A stretch of 61,760 nt of DNA from Clostridiales bacterium UBA6386 (GCA_002437585.1 DJQM01000066.1:1-61760); one strand, 5' to 3'; counted from the first letter of the stretch, positions 1 through 8,723 are shown. The notes: generated by a model from the letters alone, not told the origin. Program-made: numbers and translations.

Positions 1-84
1 ATTCGCTGCGCGGAGCACCACCCCAAGGGAAGGCGGGGGTTACGGATTGCCACACCAGTGTTGCGACACTGGTTCGCAATGACA
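1..84. repeat. Intergenic palindromic repeat, copy 1
   Basis: Positions 1-21 are repeated exactly at 5943-5963, and 70-84 exactly at 5964-5978. Between these blocks, copy 1 carries about 48 extra bases, including a small hairpin (CCAGTGT / ACACTGG). The second copy lacks this middle part, as if deleted between short CAC direct repeats. No coding potential is seen. It looks like a dispersed intergenic repeat; its function is unknown. Confidence 0.6.
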
Positions 85-104
85 TGGTATAGACGACAAA
101 ACAG

Positions 105-128
105 CGCGCCGGGAAACGGCGCGTTTTT
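105..128 (+). terminator. Rho-independent terminator
   Basis: A 7-bp GC stem (CGCGCCG / CGGCGCG) with a five-base loop is followed directly by TTTTT. It probably ends a transcript entering from upstream of the window. It lies before the promoter of the FAD protein. Confidence 0.6.
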
Positions 129-133
129 CCGTC

Positions 134-162
134 TTGCTATTTTTCGGCGGATACGCTATACT
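134..162 (+). promoter_or_regulatory. Sigma-A promoter for the FAD oxidoreductase
   Basis: The -35 TTGCTA (134-139) and -10 TATACT (157-162) are separated by exactly 17 bp. They lie about 60 bp before the start codon at 221 and just after the terminator at 105-128. Confidence 0.6.
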
Positions 163-220
163 GATATTATAAGAAATTGTGCAAACCTCAAAAACCGCAC
201 AGAATACTTGGAGGAACCCC

Positions 221-1588
221 ATGAATTACGACGTTCTGATCATCGGTGCCGGCCCCGGCGGCATCTATTCCGCCTATGAGCTGACCCAGCGGTGCCCGCA
301 GAAGAAGGTGGCGGTCATCGAGGCGGGTCATGCCCTGTCCCGCCGTCACTGCCCCATCGACGGCGAGAAGGTCAAGACCTGCATCGGCTGCAAGACCTGC
401 TCCATTATGAGCGGCTTCGGCGGAGCCGGTGCTTTTTCCGACGGAAAATATAATATTACCAACGACTTCGGCGGCACCCTCTTCGAGTATATCGGCAAGC
501 GTCAGGCATTGGATCTGATGCGCTATGTGGACGAGATCAACATGCGCTACGGCGGCGCGGGCACCAGGCTCTATACCACCGCCGGCACCCAGTTCAAGAA
601 GGCCTGCATCCAGCACGATCTGCACCTGCTGGACGCTTCCGTCCGCCATCTGGGCACGGACATCAACTATGTGGTGCTGGAAAATCTGTACAATTACCTG
701 AAGGACAAGGTGGATTTCTTCTTTGACACCCCGGTGGAGAAGGTAAGCGTCATTGACGGCGGCTATGAGATCATCACCGCCAAGGAAGTCTTCACCTGCG
801 AAAAGTGCATCATTTCCGTCGGCCGCAGCGGCAGCAAGTGGATGGAGCAGGTGTGCCGGGAGCTGGACATTCCTACAAAATCCAACCGGGTGGACATCGG
901 CGTCCGGGTGGAGCTGCCCGCGGAGGTCTTCTCCCACCTGACAGACGAATTGTACGAAAGCAAGATCGTCTACCGCACCCGGCAGTACGGGGACAAGGTG
1001 CGAACCTTCTGCATGAACCCCAAGGGCGCGGTGGTCAACGAGAACACCAACGGCATTATCACCGTCAACGGCCACAGCTATGAAGACCCGGCCAAGCAGA
1101 CGGAGAACACAAACTTCGCCCTGCTGGTTGCCAAGCATTTCTCCGAGCCCTTCAAGGATTCCAACGGCTACGGCGAGTCCATCGCCCGGCTTAGCAACAT
1201 GCTGGGCGGCGGCGTCATCGTCCAGCGGTTCGGAGATCTGACCCGGGGTCGCCGGTCCACCCCCAGCCGGATCGAGGAATCCTTCGTTACCCCCACTCTG
1301 AACGCCACCCCCGGCGACCTGAGCCTGGTGCTGCCCAAGCGAATCTTAGACGGCATCATCGAGATGATCTACGCCCTGGACAAGGTGGCTCCGGGCACCG
1401 CCAACGACGATACCCTCCTGTACGGCGTGGAGGTCAAGTTCTACAACATGGAGGTTGAGGTGGACGAAAAGCTTCAGAGCCGCTATCCCGGCCTTTACAT
1501 CATCGGCGACGGCAGCGGCATCACCCACTCTCTGTCCCATGCCTCCGCCAGCGGCGTCCATGTGGCCAGGGATATCGCAAAGGCTTGA
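221..1588 (+). CDS. NAD(P)/FAD-dependent oxidoreductase (COG2509-like)
   Basis: This 455-residue cytoplasmic flavoprotein has an N-terminal Rossmann fold with the dinucleotide motif GAGPGGIYSAYE near residues 8-19. A Cys-rich stretch follows (CPIDG, then CIGCKTC), then SGFGGAGAFSDGKYN, typical of the uncharacterised dehydrogenase family that resembles geranylgeranyl reductase-type flavoproteins. The C-terminal part has the second FAD contact (YIIGDGSGITHSLSHASASG). The ATG at 221 is chosen because GGAGG lies at 210-214; in-frame codons further upstream have no binding site. The substrate is not known. The gene stands alone: a terminator precedes it, and a palindromic element (1588-1752) begins at its stop codon. 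Confidence 0.85.
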   Translation: MNYDVLIIGAGPGGIYSAYELTQRCPQKKVAVIEAGHALSRRHCPIDGEKVKTCIGCKTCSIMSGFGGAGAFSDGKYNITNDFGGTLFEYIGKRQALDLMRYVDEINMRYGGAGTRLYTTAGTQFKKACIQHDLHLLDASVRHLGTDINYVVLENLYNYLKDKVDFFFDTPVEKVSVIDGGYEIITAKEVFTCEKCIISVGRSGSKWMEQVCRELDIPTKSNRVDIGVRVELPAEVFSHLTDELYESKIVYRTRQYGDKVRTFCMNPKGAVVNENTNGIITVNGHSYEDPAKQTENTNFALLVAKHFSEPFKDSNGYGESIARLSNMLGGGVIVQRFGDLTRGRRSTPSRIEESFVTPTLNATPGDLSLVLPKRILDGIIEMIYALDKVAPGTANDDTLLYGVEVKFYNMEVEVDEKLQSRYPGLYIIGDGSGITHSLSHASASGVHVARDIAKA

Positions 1589-1752
1589 GGGAAACTCTGA
1601 ATCAATCGTCCGCGGCTGAGAAGCGGATCTTTTCCGCCCACTCGTCGGTATCCGAATCGGGAAATACATCCAGTATTCCTCCGCTTCGGATACCTCGATT
1701 GGACGAAAAATCTCTCGCTTTCAGCACTTGCCGACTGAATCAGAGCTTCCCT
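1588..1752 (-). repeat. Long imperfect palindrome, element A
   Basis: This 165-bp element fills most of the gap before yesN. Its ends are inverted repeats: AGGGAAACTCTGAATCA on the left pairs with TGAATCAGAGCTTCCCT on the right. Inside are a hairpin with arms GGTATCCGAA (1647-1656) and TTCGGATACC (1685-1694) and an apical AATAC/GTATT stem with a five-base loop (1663-1677). Read on the minus strand it contains AGCGAGAGATTTTTCG and GGCGGAAAAGATCCGCT, which recur with one or two substitutions in element C (28117-28279) and in altered form in element B (25338-25516). The left end starts at the last base of the preceding stop codon. There is no T-run, so it is not a simple terminator. Confidence 0.7.
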
Positions 1753-1801
1753 AAAAACCACCCCAGCAAGCCGTACTGAGTTAGAGAAGGAGGAACCCCC
1801 T

Positions 1802-3424
1802 ATGCTGCGTGTATTTCTGACAGAGGACGAGACCATTATCCGGGAGACCCTCCGGGATACGGTGCCCTGGGCTCAGTGCGGCTACACCTTCGCCGGAGAA
1901 GCCGCCGACGGGGAAATGGCTCTGCCCCTGATCCAGAAGCTAAGGCCGGATGTGCTCATTACCGACATCCGGATGCCCTTTATGGACGGCCTGGCTCTGA
2001 GCAAGCTGGTATTGCAGGAATTTCCCCAGATGAAGGTCATCATCCTCTCCGGCTACGACGATTTCGAGTACGCCCAGAAGGCCATCGGCCTGGGGGTGGA
2101 GCGGTATCTGCTCAAGCCCATTACCAAGAGCACCCTGATGGGGGTGCTGGAGGAGGTTCGGGAGAAAATCCAGGGGGAGCGGGCTCAGCAGAACTACCTG
2201 ACTCAGTTCCACCAGGAGGCTCAGGATTATGAGCAGTACGCCCGCCGCCGGCTTTTCGAGCGGATCGTGGGAGGACAGCTGTCTGTTCCCCAGATTTATG
2301 AGCAGGCGGAAAAGCTGGACTTAGACCTGCGGGCACAGTGCTATGACATTGTGCTGGTGTCCTCCATGCCGGAGCGGGACGCCGGGGCGGAGGCCTACTC
2401 TGAGCCGGGAGCCAGAATCCGGGACGGGCTGGTCGCCCATTTCCTCAAGCACCCGGAGTATGTGCTGTTCCGGTGGAATCTGGCCAGCTACGCGGTGCTG
2501 CTGCTGGGAGACCGGGACGATATGGACAGAATTATCCGCCGGTGCGTGGATAAGGTGCGCTCCCTGTACGAGACCTACGGCCCGGAGCGCAAATGGTATG
2601 TGGCGGTGGGAACGCCCACCCAACGTCTCAGCACCCTGCCCGGATGCTTTGAGGAGGTGTCCCGGCTGTGGGCCTACCGGCACATTCTGCCGGAGCAGCA
2701 TGTACTCAGCACTCAGACCGTGAGTACCCTCACCGGCACCGGCTCCGACCACGACCTGTCGGGGCTTGACATGGCAAAGGTCAATCCGGCGGTGCTTACC
2801 GGCGTGCTGCACAGTGCCAGCACCCAGGAGATCTCCAGCTTTGTGGACGAATATATCCTGAGCCTGGCGGACGCGCTGGAATCCATGCCCTTCTGCCAAT
2901 ATCTGATGCTCAGCGCCCGGTTTACGGCCACTCAGTTCGCGGAGTCCCTGGGTACCGGCCAGAAGGAATTCCTGGACTGCCTGAACTGCCTGAACATGGT
3001 GGGGCAGCGGGTGAGTACCGACGATCTAAAACGCTACCTGTCGGATATTCTCCTGCGAGCCATCGAGCTGCGGGATAATCTGGCGGGGAGCCAGTACAAG
3101 AGCCTTCTGAAGCAGGCAGTGGACTATATCGACAAAAACTTCCGGCGGGAGGATATTTCCCTGAACCGGGTGGCCAAGGAGGTCAACATCAGTCCCAACT
3201 ATCTGTCCGCGGTGTTCAGCCAGGAAATGGGCACCACCTTTGTGGAGTACCTGACCGCCAAGCGGATGGAAAAGGCCAGAGAGCTTCTGCGAAATTCCGA
3301 CCTGCGCTCCGGGGAGATCGCCACGGCGGTGGGGTATAAGGATTCCCACTATTTCAGCTTCCTCTTCAAGAAGACCCAGGGCTGCACGCCCAGAGACTAC
3401 CGGGGAGGCAGGGGAAAGAAATGA
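1802..3424 (+). CDS. YesN-type response regulator with AraC-family output domain
   Basis: This 540-residue two-component regulator has an N-terminal receiver domain with the acidic pocket (EDE at 8-10), phospho-acceptor Asp55 in TDIRMPFMDG, and the conserved Lys in YLLKP. A long middle region of the YesN type follows, then a C-terminal double helix-turn-helix AraC domain (DISLNRVAKEVNISPNYLS and GEIATAVGYKDSHYFS). The start has the binding site AGAAGGAGG a few bases upstream. The stop overlaps the kinase start as ATGA. YesN regulators usually activate neighbouring carbohydrate uptake genes; the likely target here is the ABC importer at 7660-12509. Confidence 0.9.
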   Translation: MLRVFLTEDETIIRETLRDTVPWAQCGYTFAGEAADGEMALPLIQKLRPDVLITDIRMPFMDGLALSKLVLQEFPQMKVIILSGYDDFEYAQKAIGLGVERYLLKPITKSTLMGVLEEVREKIQGERAQQNYLTQFHQEAQDYEQYARRRLFERIVGGQLSVPQIYEQAEKLDLDLRAQCYDIVLVSSMPERDAGAEAYSEPGARIRDGLVAHFLKHPEYVLFRWNLASYAVLLLGDRDDMDRIIRRCVDKVRSLYETYGPERKWYVAVGTPTQRLSTLPGCFEEVSRLWAYRHILPEQHVLSTQTVSTLTGTGSDHDLSGLDMAKVNPAVLTGVLHSASTQEISSFVDEYILSLADALESMPFCQYLMLSARFTATQFAESLGTGQKEFLDCLNCLNMVGQRVSTDDLKRYLSDILLRAIELRDNLAGSQYKSLLKQAVDYIDKNFRREDISLNRVAKEVNISPNYLSAVFSQEMGTTFVEYLTAKRMEKARELLRNSDLRSGEIATAVGYKDSHYFSFLFKKTQGCTPRDYRGGRGKK

Positions 3425-4833
3425 CCTACTCCATCAAGGGGCGGCTCCGGCGGCTGGTGATCGCCATCGCCATTTTGCTGGCCGTCCTGATGGCGGCGGC
3501 TCTGCTGATGCTGGTCAGCTACAACCGGCACTACGCAAGGCTTCTGCACAACGTGACCACCGCCTCGGAATTCAACCGGGAGTTCAAAAACACCATTGAC
3601 CAGAAGATGTACTATTACGTCATCGAAAGTCAGTATTCTCAGGGTCTGCCCATTGCGGAGGTCCGGGATGCCCAGACCCTTGCCAAGTCCCTCCGGGCTA
3701 CCACCAGCCAGAAAAACAGCCGCCAGGCCATTACCAGCGTCCTGGACTTATGCGAAAATCTGGAGGGAAAAATCTACCAGATCGAGGAAACCTCGGACTA
3801 CGACCAGCGCTTAAGTCAGCTGGAAAACAATGTGTACATCCTCACCTCCCTGGTGGAGGAGTACATGTACACCTATCTTTACTACGAGGCGGCGGAGCTG
3901 AACGCGGTGCAGCAGGCGGCCACCCGGCAGATGGCCGGGGAGATCGCGGCGATTGTGCTGGCGGCGGCTCTGACCCTGGGCTTTACCCTGCGCTACAGCT
4001 TCCGGCTGAGCCAGTCCATTACCCGGCCTCTGGAGGAGCTTTCCGGCCGGATGGAGGCGGTCACCAGGGGAGACCTGACGACCCGAAAACCGGTGCAGTC
4101 GGAAATCCGGGAGATCCGCACCCTCAGCGCCGGACTGGAGCAGATGATCGCCCGGCTGGACGACCAGATGCGGGAAAGCCGTCAGCGGCAGGAGAGCCTG
4201 CGCCGGACGGAGCTGGCACTGCTCCAGGCGCAGATCAACCCCCATTTTCTCTACAACACCATGGACACCATTATCTGGCTCATCGAGGCGGACAAGCAGC
4301 AGGAGGCGGTGGAGATGGTCTCCAATCTCTCCGGCTTTTTCCGCCACTCTCTGAGCAAGGGCGAGGACGTGATCACCCTGTCCGAGGAGGAGAGCCATGT
4401 GCGAAGCTATCTGCGGATCCAGCAGGCCCGGTATCAGGACATTATGGACTATACCCTGGAAATGAACCCTCAGCTTAAGGATGCCATGATCCCCAAGCTG
4501 ACCTTACAGCCCTTGGTGGAAAACGCCCTGTATCACGGCATCAAGCTCAAGCGTGCCAAGGGCACCATCCGCATTACCGGCACCCGCCAGGGCGGCGACG
4601 TGATCCTGCAGGTGGAGGACAACGGCGTGGGCATGACGCGGCAGCGGCTGGAGCAGCTGCGCCAGGGGATGCGCAGCAAGAAGCCCGTGGGCTTCGGCAT
4701 GTCCGCGGTGAATCAGCGGCTGCAATTGCAGTTCGGGGTTCAGTATGGCCTGACCATCGAAAGCGAGGAGGGGACAGGCACCCGGGTCACCGCCCGGATC
4801 CCCTACGTCCGGAAGGAGGTGCCGCGCCCATGA
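3421..4833 (+). CDS. YesM-type sensor histidine kinase
   Basis: This 470-residue membrane kinase has TM1 near residues 11-33, an extracytoplasmic helical sensor of about 135 residues, TM2 near 171-193, a HAMP region (SITRPLEELSGRMEAVTRGD), a His_kinase domain with the phospho-acceptor motif INPHFLYNTMD (His275), and an HATPase_c domain (VENALYHGI, DNGVGM, GFGMSAVNQRL). This is the LytS/YesM kinase class. It is co-translated with the regulator (ATGA at 3421) and with the sugar-binding lipoprotein downstream (ATGA at 4830). That makes a three-gene sensing cassette in which the lipoprotein may present the ligand to the kinase's outer domain. Confidence 0.9.
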   Translation: MTYSIKGRLRRLVIAIAILLAVLMAAALLMLVSYNRHYARLLHNVTTASEFNREFKNTIDQKMYYYVIESQYSQGLPIAEVRDAQTLAKSLRATTSQKNSRQAITSVLDLCENLEGKIYQIEETSDYDQRLSQLENNVYILTSLVEEYMYTYLYYEAAELNAVQQAATRQMAGEIAAIVLAAALTLGFTLRYSFRLSQSITRPLEELSGRMEAVTRGDLTTRKPVQSEIREIRTLSAGLEQMIARLDDQMRESRQRQESLRRTELALLQAQINPHFLYNTMDTIIWLIEADKQQEAVEMVSNLSGFFRHSLSKGEDVITLSEEESHVRSYLRIQQARYQDIMDYTLEMNPQLKDAMIPKLTLQPLVENALYHGIKLKRAKGTIRITGTRQGGDVILQVEDNGVGMTRQRLEQLRQGMRSKKPVGFGMSAVNQRLQLQFGVQYGLTIESEEGTGTRVTARIPYVRKEVPRP

Positions 4834-5804
4834 AGCGGCTGATTGTGATTGCCCTGACCCTGCTTTTGCTTGCGGGCTGCGCCGCCGAGGAAACCGACCC
4901 CACCGAAGAAGACCTGATCGTGGTGGGCATTTCCCAGGTGGGAGCGGAGTCCGACTGGCGGGTGGCCAACTCCGAGTCCGTCAAGGCGGCCTTCTCCGAG
5001 AGCCGGGGCTACCGGATGCTTTTCGACGATGCCCGGCAAATGCAGGAAAACCAGATCATGGCTCTGCGGAAATTTATCCAGCAGCAGGTGGATTACATTG
5101 TGCTCATGCCCCTGAGCGAAACCGGTTGGGACTCGGTTCTGCAGGAGGCGAAAGACGCGCATATTCCGGTGATCCTGGTGGATCGGATGGCGAACGTGGA
5201 GGACGATACCCTGTATGCCGCCCATGTAGGCTCCGACTTCTACGGCCAGGGGAAAAAGGCGGTAGCCTGGATGGAAGAACAGTATCCCGACCCGGAGCAG
5301 GCCGTACAGATCATCCATATTCAGGGAACCCTTGGCTCTACCGCCCAGCTGGGTCGTACCGCGGCTCTGGAGGACGGCATGACCCGGCATAAAAACTGGA
5401 ACCTGCTGACCCGGCTGGACGGAGATTTCACCCAGGCGAAAACCTATGAGGCCATGGGAAGATACCTGGACGGTCTCCCTGAGGGGCAGGCCATTGACGT
5501 GGTCTACTGCGAAAACGACAACGAGGCCTTCGGTGCCATTGAGGCTCTGGAGGAGCGGGGCTATGTCTGCGGCCGGGATGTGGACGTGATCTGCTTCGAC
5601 GCTACCCGGAACGCCCTGCGTCTGTGCATGGCGGGAAAAATTTCCCTGGTCATGGAGTGCAACCCCTTGCTTGGCCCCATGGCGGAGGAGATCGTCCGTA
5701 CCCTGGAGGCAGGGCAGACCCCCCAGAAGCAGCAGCATATTGCGGAGCAGCAATTCACCCCGGAGACCCTGACCGAGGAGATCATTGCCGACCGGGAATA
5801 TTGA
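4830..5804 (+). CDS. Periplasmic-binding-type sugar lipoprotein, probable sensor subunit
   Basis: This 324-residue secreted lipoprotein has the lipobox LLLAGC near residues 14-19, followed by a Peripla_BP_4 sugar-binding fold of the YtfQ/RbsB type (LIVVGISQVGAESDWR, DYIVLMPLSETGWD, IPVILVDR, YCENDNEAFGAIEAL). It is paralogous to the transporter-linked binding protein at 7660 but is encoded with the kinase, overlapping its stop. In clostridial XylFII-LytS-YesN systems such a binding protein works with the kinase to sense the sugar; the same role is inferred here. A strong terminator follows. Confidence 0.85.
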   Translation: MKRLIVIALTLLLLAGCAAEETDPTEEDLIVVGISQVGAESDWRVANSESVKAAFSESRGYRMLFDDARQMQENQIMALRKFIQQQVDYIVLMPLSETGWDSVLQEAKDAHIPVILVDRMANVEDDTLYAAHVGSDFYGQGKKAVAWMEEQYPDPEQAVQIIHIQGTLGSTAQLGRTAALEDGMTRHKNWNLLTRLDGDFTQAKTYEAMGRYLDGLPEGQAIDVVYCENDNEAFGAIEALEERGYVCGRDVDVICFDATRNALRLCMAGKISLVMECNPLLGPMAEEIVRTLEAGQTPQKQQHIAEQQFTPETLTEEIIADREY

Positions 5805-5812
5805 GAAAGCAG

Positions 5813-5856
5813 CACCCAGGCGCGCCGCGTTTTTGCGGCGCGCCTGGGTGTTTTTT
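5813..5856 (+). terminator. Strong rho-independent terminator after the sensor cassette
   Basis: A 15-bp GC-rich stem (CACCCAGGCGCGCCG and its complement) with a short loop is followed by TTTTTT. It ends the yesN-yesM-lipoprotein transcript. Confidence 0.85.
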
Positions 5857-5942
5857 GCGTATTATCGTATAACGCCTGCCATTGCACACCAGCGTTGCGC
5901 TACATTAAGGAATGACTGCCGCTGGCAGTCATTCGGATTTTG

Positions 5943-5978
5943 ATTCGCTGCGCGGAGCACCACTGGTTCGCAATGACA
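5943..5978. repeat. Intergenic palindromic repeat, copy 2 (shortened)
   Basis: ATTCGCTGCGCGGAGCACCAC (5943-5963) and TGGTTCGCAATGACA (5964-5978) match 1-21 and 70-84 exactly, joined directly without the middle of copy 1. Upstream (about 5880-5936) is a related stretch with a hairpin around AATGACTGCC / GGCAGTCATT. The 274-bp gap between the genes at 5804 and 6079 holds this repeat and the terminator, nothing else recognised. Confidence 0.6.
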
Positions 5979-6078
5979 ACTTCTATTCAGGTGCTCAGCA
6001 AGAACGATACCGAGCGGTACCCAGGAGAAAAACGAATACAGACCAGCTGGCGCACGCATTGCCCGCGGCGACACGCCG

Positions 6079-7149
6079 CTAGCCGCTGGCGCGGAGGAAA
6101 AGCTCCCACTCCAGCCGCTCCTCCTCCGGCTGATTGCCGGAGAGAATCTGCAGCAGGGCGGCTCCCGCCGCCTTGCCCGTGCGGCTGGCCTTGTGCCCCA
6201 GGGAGGTGATGGGCACCTGGCCGATCTGACTGTAGAAGCTGTTGTCGAAGCTGACCACCGCCATATCCTCCGGCACCCGCCTGCCGATGTGCAGAAGGTG
6301 ACGGATGACGAGATATGCAATCTCGTCGTTGTAGCAGATGACGGCGGTGCTGTCGTCCAGACGGCTGCCCAGAAATTCCGCCATCCGGCTCTCCGCCCCG
6401 GAATCCACCAGAGCCGACCGCTCCCGGGTGCCGAACCAGACCACGGCCTCGTCCCGGATGGGTACCCCCGCGTCCCGAAGGGCGGTGAGCATCCCATGAT
6501 ACCGCTGGGAACCCTGGGCGTCGTCGCTTTTGAAGATTCCGGCGATCCGGGTGTGACCCTTGGACAATAAATACCGGGTCAGCTGATAGCCGCCGCTGTA
6601 GTTGTCGTCCTGAATGGAGGGAAAGCCGCTGAGATTGCAGTAGGTGCCGTGGAGGAACAGCACCGGCACCCCCCGGGCGCGCAGAAGCTGATAAAGATCG
6701 GCGTTCACCGTGGGCAGGGCGGTCTTTACCCCCTCCATCAGCACCGCGCTGAGCTGCATGTCCAGAAGCCGGGTCAGAATCTCCCGCTCCCGGCTGACCA
6801 GATTCTCCGTGGCGAAGACCAGGGTGGAATACCCCTCCTGGGACAGGATCCCCTGAACATCGTGCAGGATGGAGGGAAAGATGTAGTCGTCCAGGAAGGT
6901 GGTCACCACGGCTACCTGCCGGGCTCCCGGCTCGGCGGGGTCGGCGCGGACATAGGAGCCGCTGCCCTGTCGGCGGAGGATAAGCCCCTCCTCCTCCAGA
7001 ATTTTCAGAGCGTGGCGGACGGTCTGGCGGCTCATGTGGTACCGCTCGGCCAGCACCGCCTCGGTTGCCAGACGGCTGCCTCCCTGACGTACCAGCTGCT
7101 GCAGCTCGCTTCGCAGAATGCCCGCGAGTTGTTCGTATTTTTTGGACAT
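6079..7149 (-). CDS. GntR-LacI hybrid transcriptional regulator (AraR type)
   Basis: This 356-residue DNA-binding protein has an N-terminal GntR winged helix (residues about 5-70; TEAVLAERYHMSRQTVRHALKILEEEGLI) followed by a LacI/periplasmic-binding-like sensor domain (VAVVTTFLDDYIFPSILHDVQ, FLHGTYCNLSGFPSIQDDN, AVICYNDEIAYLVI, MAVVSFDNS). The start at 7149 has an AGGAAG binding site; a much longer open frame on this strand runs over the next gene but has no translational signals. It is divergent from the ABC operon it presumably represses, with a sugar as inducer. The locus thus seems to have both an activator pair and a repressor. Confidence 0.85.
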   Translation of the reverse strand: MSKKYEQLAGILRSELQQLVRQGGSRLATEAVLAERYHMSRQTVRHALKILEEEGLILRRQGSGSYVRADPAEPGARQVAVVTTFLDDYIFPSILHDVQGILSQEGYSTLVFATENLVSREREILTRLLDMQLSAVLMEGVKTALPTVNADLYQLLRARGVPVLFLHGTYCNLSGFPSIQDDNYSGGYQLTRYLLSKGHTRIAGIFKSDDAQGSQRYHGMLTALRDAGVPIRDEAVVWFGTRERSALVDSGAESRMAEFLGSRLDDSTAVICYNDEIAYLVIRHLLHIGRRVPEDMAVVSFDNSFYSQIGQVPITSLGHKASRTGKAAGAALLQILSGNQPEEERLEWELFLRASG

Positions 7150-7189
7150 CTTTCTTCCTCCCAAGGGACAAGTTTCATAAGTTGTGTTT

Positions 7190-7195
7190 ATTATA
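7190..7195 (-). promoter_or_regulatory. Extended -10 promoter of the GntR-LacI regulator
   Basis: On the minus strand the sequence TGCTATAAT gives a perfect -10 with the extended TGn motif, about 40 bp before the regulator start. No good -35 at standard spacing was found. The transcript start region contains a weak ACAA-N10-TTGT inverted repeat that could be an autoregulatory site. Confidence 0.45.
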
Positions 7196-7570
7196 GCAGA
7201 GATACCGGAGAAATGGCCAGTCAATTCGTTGAAATTCTTATGACTTTTTTTACCCTGACCCGAAGATAAAAGCCGATTCCCGGCCGGAGGCACCGGCGGA
7301 AGCCAGGCGGTGTGTGTAAAAAAACCAACTTTTTTCCGGCATCCATTGCGTTTTTCGCCGGATGTGTGCAAGTTGCCGGAGGCTTTCCTCGGCTGTCTGC
7401 CAGGAAACGGCCTTAAAAAAACGTACAAACCCGCCGGGCAAATCGTAAAAAAACGAACCGGATCAGCGAAAAAGGGAGGCCATCTTAAAATTTGTATCAA
7501 TATTGGTAACAATGAACGAAAAGTTGTATTATTTAAGGAGACAAACTTGAGCATTCTGTACGACAGCCTA

Positions 7571-7627
7571 TTGACGCGGAAGAAAAAATGTGCTTTAATG
7601 CTGGCAGAGGGGTTGAATGAACAACCC
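7571..7627 (+). promoter_or_regulatory. Promoter and candidate operator of the sugar ABC operon
   Basis: TTGACG (7571-7576) and TTTAAT (7594-7599) have a 17-bp spacer. Just downstream, GGGTTG (7610-7615) and CAACCC (7622-7627) form an inverted repeat with a 6-bp gap covering the expected transcript start, a natural position for a repressor such as the divergent GntR-LacI protein. The rest of the 510-bp gap (7150-7659) is AT-richer, has a second possible promoter (TTGGTA, 18 bp, TATTAT at 7503-7532) and shows no convincing gene. Confidence 0.5.
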
Positions 7628-7659
7628 GAAAATGAATCAAGAAAGTTGAGGAAAATCGT

Positions 7660-8688
7660 ATGAAAAAGATCCTGAGCATCCTGTTGGTTCTGTCCATGGT
7701 TCTGGCTCTGGCTGCCTGCGGCGGCTCCGCCGCTCCCGCTGCCACCGAAGCCCCCAAGGCTGACGCTCCCGCCGCTACCGAGGCTCCCGCCGCTCCCGCC
7801 GGTGACGGCCTGATCAAGGTGGGCATCATCAACAACGACCCCAACGAGTCCGGCTACCGTACCGCCAACGACAAGGACATGAAGAACACCTTCACCAAGG
7901 AGAACGGCTATGACGCTTCCTTCGCTTACTCCCTGAAGAACGAGGAGCAGATCGCCGCCGCCCAGAAGTTCATCCAGGACGAAGTCGACTACCTGCTGCT
8001 GTCCGCCGCCGGCACCTCCGGCTGGGATACCGTTCTGAAGGACGCCCAGGACGCCGGCATCCAGGTCATCCTGTTCGACCGTACCATCGACGCTGACCCC
8101 AGCCTGTACGCCGCTTCCATCGTCTCCGACATGGCCAAGGAAGGCCAGACCGCCGTTGACTGGCTGGCTTCCCAGAATAAGGACGTTTACAATGTGATCC
8201 ACATCCAGGGCGTTATGGGTTCCGCCGCTCAGATCGGCCGTTCCGGCGCGCTGGACGAGAAGGTCGCCGCGAGTGACAACTGGAACATCGTCACCCAGCA
8301 GACCGCCGAGTGGAACGCCGAGAACGCCCAGCAGATCGTTCAGGCCGTCATCGACTCCGGCAAGGACTTCAACGTCATCTACGCCGAGAACGACGACATG
8401 GCCAAGGGCGCCGTTGCCGCTCTGGACGCTGCCGGCATTACCCACGGTGTGGACGGCGACGTGATCGTCATGGGCTTCGACTGCAACAAGTGGGCTCTGG
8501 AAGAGCTGCTCAAGGGTGCTTGGAACTATGACGGTCAGTGCAACCCCTTCCAGGCTTCCTACATCACCGACATCATTAAGACCCTGGAGGCCGGCAACAC
8601 CCCCGCCGAGAAGACCATCGTCATGGACGAGAAGGGCTTCGACGCTTCCACCATCACCCAGGCTGACGTGGACACCTACGGCATCTGA
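7660..8688 (+). CDS. Sugar ABC transporter substrate-binding lipoprotein (YtfQ-like)
   Basis: This 342-residue lipoprotein has a signal peptide with lipobox LALAACG (cleavage before Cys20), an Ala/Pro-rich linker, then a Peripla_BP_4 domain (LIKVGIINNDPNESGYRTAND, VDYLLLSAAGTSGWD, IQVILFDRTIDAD, VIYAENDDMAKGAVAAL, VIVMGFDCNKWALEEL). It captures a sugar outside the membrane for the ATPase and two permeases downstream. Those resemble the galactofuranose importer YtfR-YtfT-YjfF, but the substrate cannot be read from sequence alone. The codon choice is strongly biased, consistent with high expression, and a leaky terminator separates it from the rest of the operon. Confidence 0.9.
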   Translation: MKKILSILLVLSMVLALAACGGSAAPAATEAPKADAPAATEAPAAPAGDGLIKVGIINNDPNESGYRTANDKDMKNTFTKENGYDASFAYSLKNEEQIAAAQKFIQDEVDYLLLSAAGTSGWDTVLKDAQDAGIQVILFDRTIDADPSLYAASIVSDMAKEGQTAVDWLASQNKDVYNVIHIQGVMGSAAQIGRSGALDEKVAASDNWNIVTQQTAEWNAENAQQIVQAVIDSGKDFNVIYAENDDMAKGAVAALDAAGITHGVDGDVIVMGFDCNKWALEELLKGAWNYDGQCNPFQASYITDIIKTLEAGNTPAEKTIVMDEKGFDASTITQADVDTYGI

Positions 8689-8723
8689 TGCCTAAAGGAT
8701 ACGGAGAAAACTAAGTAAATTCC

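Noticed and set aside
1588..1752. Element A as an ordinary rho-independent terminator of the FAD gene.
   Set aside because: The palindrome is far too long, has no T-run, and shares internal motifs with elements at two other loci.
7547..7663. A 38-residue leader frame with a TTG start, AAGGAG at the right distance, and an ATGA overlap with the binding-protein gene.
   Set aside because: The best promoter (7571-7599) lies inside it, and the alternative promoter would start transcription at or after its ribosome binding site, so it is probably not translated.
7150..8445. A 788-residue open frame on the minus strand (6079-8445) running from the GntR-LacI gene across the binding-protein gene.
   Set aside because: Only its last 356 residues are a recognisable protein with a binding site before the start at 7149. 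The rest is antisense to a strongly codon-biased gene and has no family resemblance.
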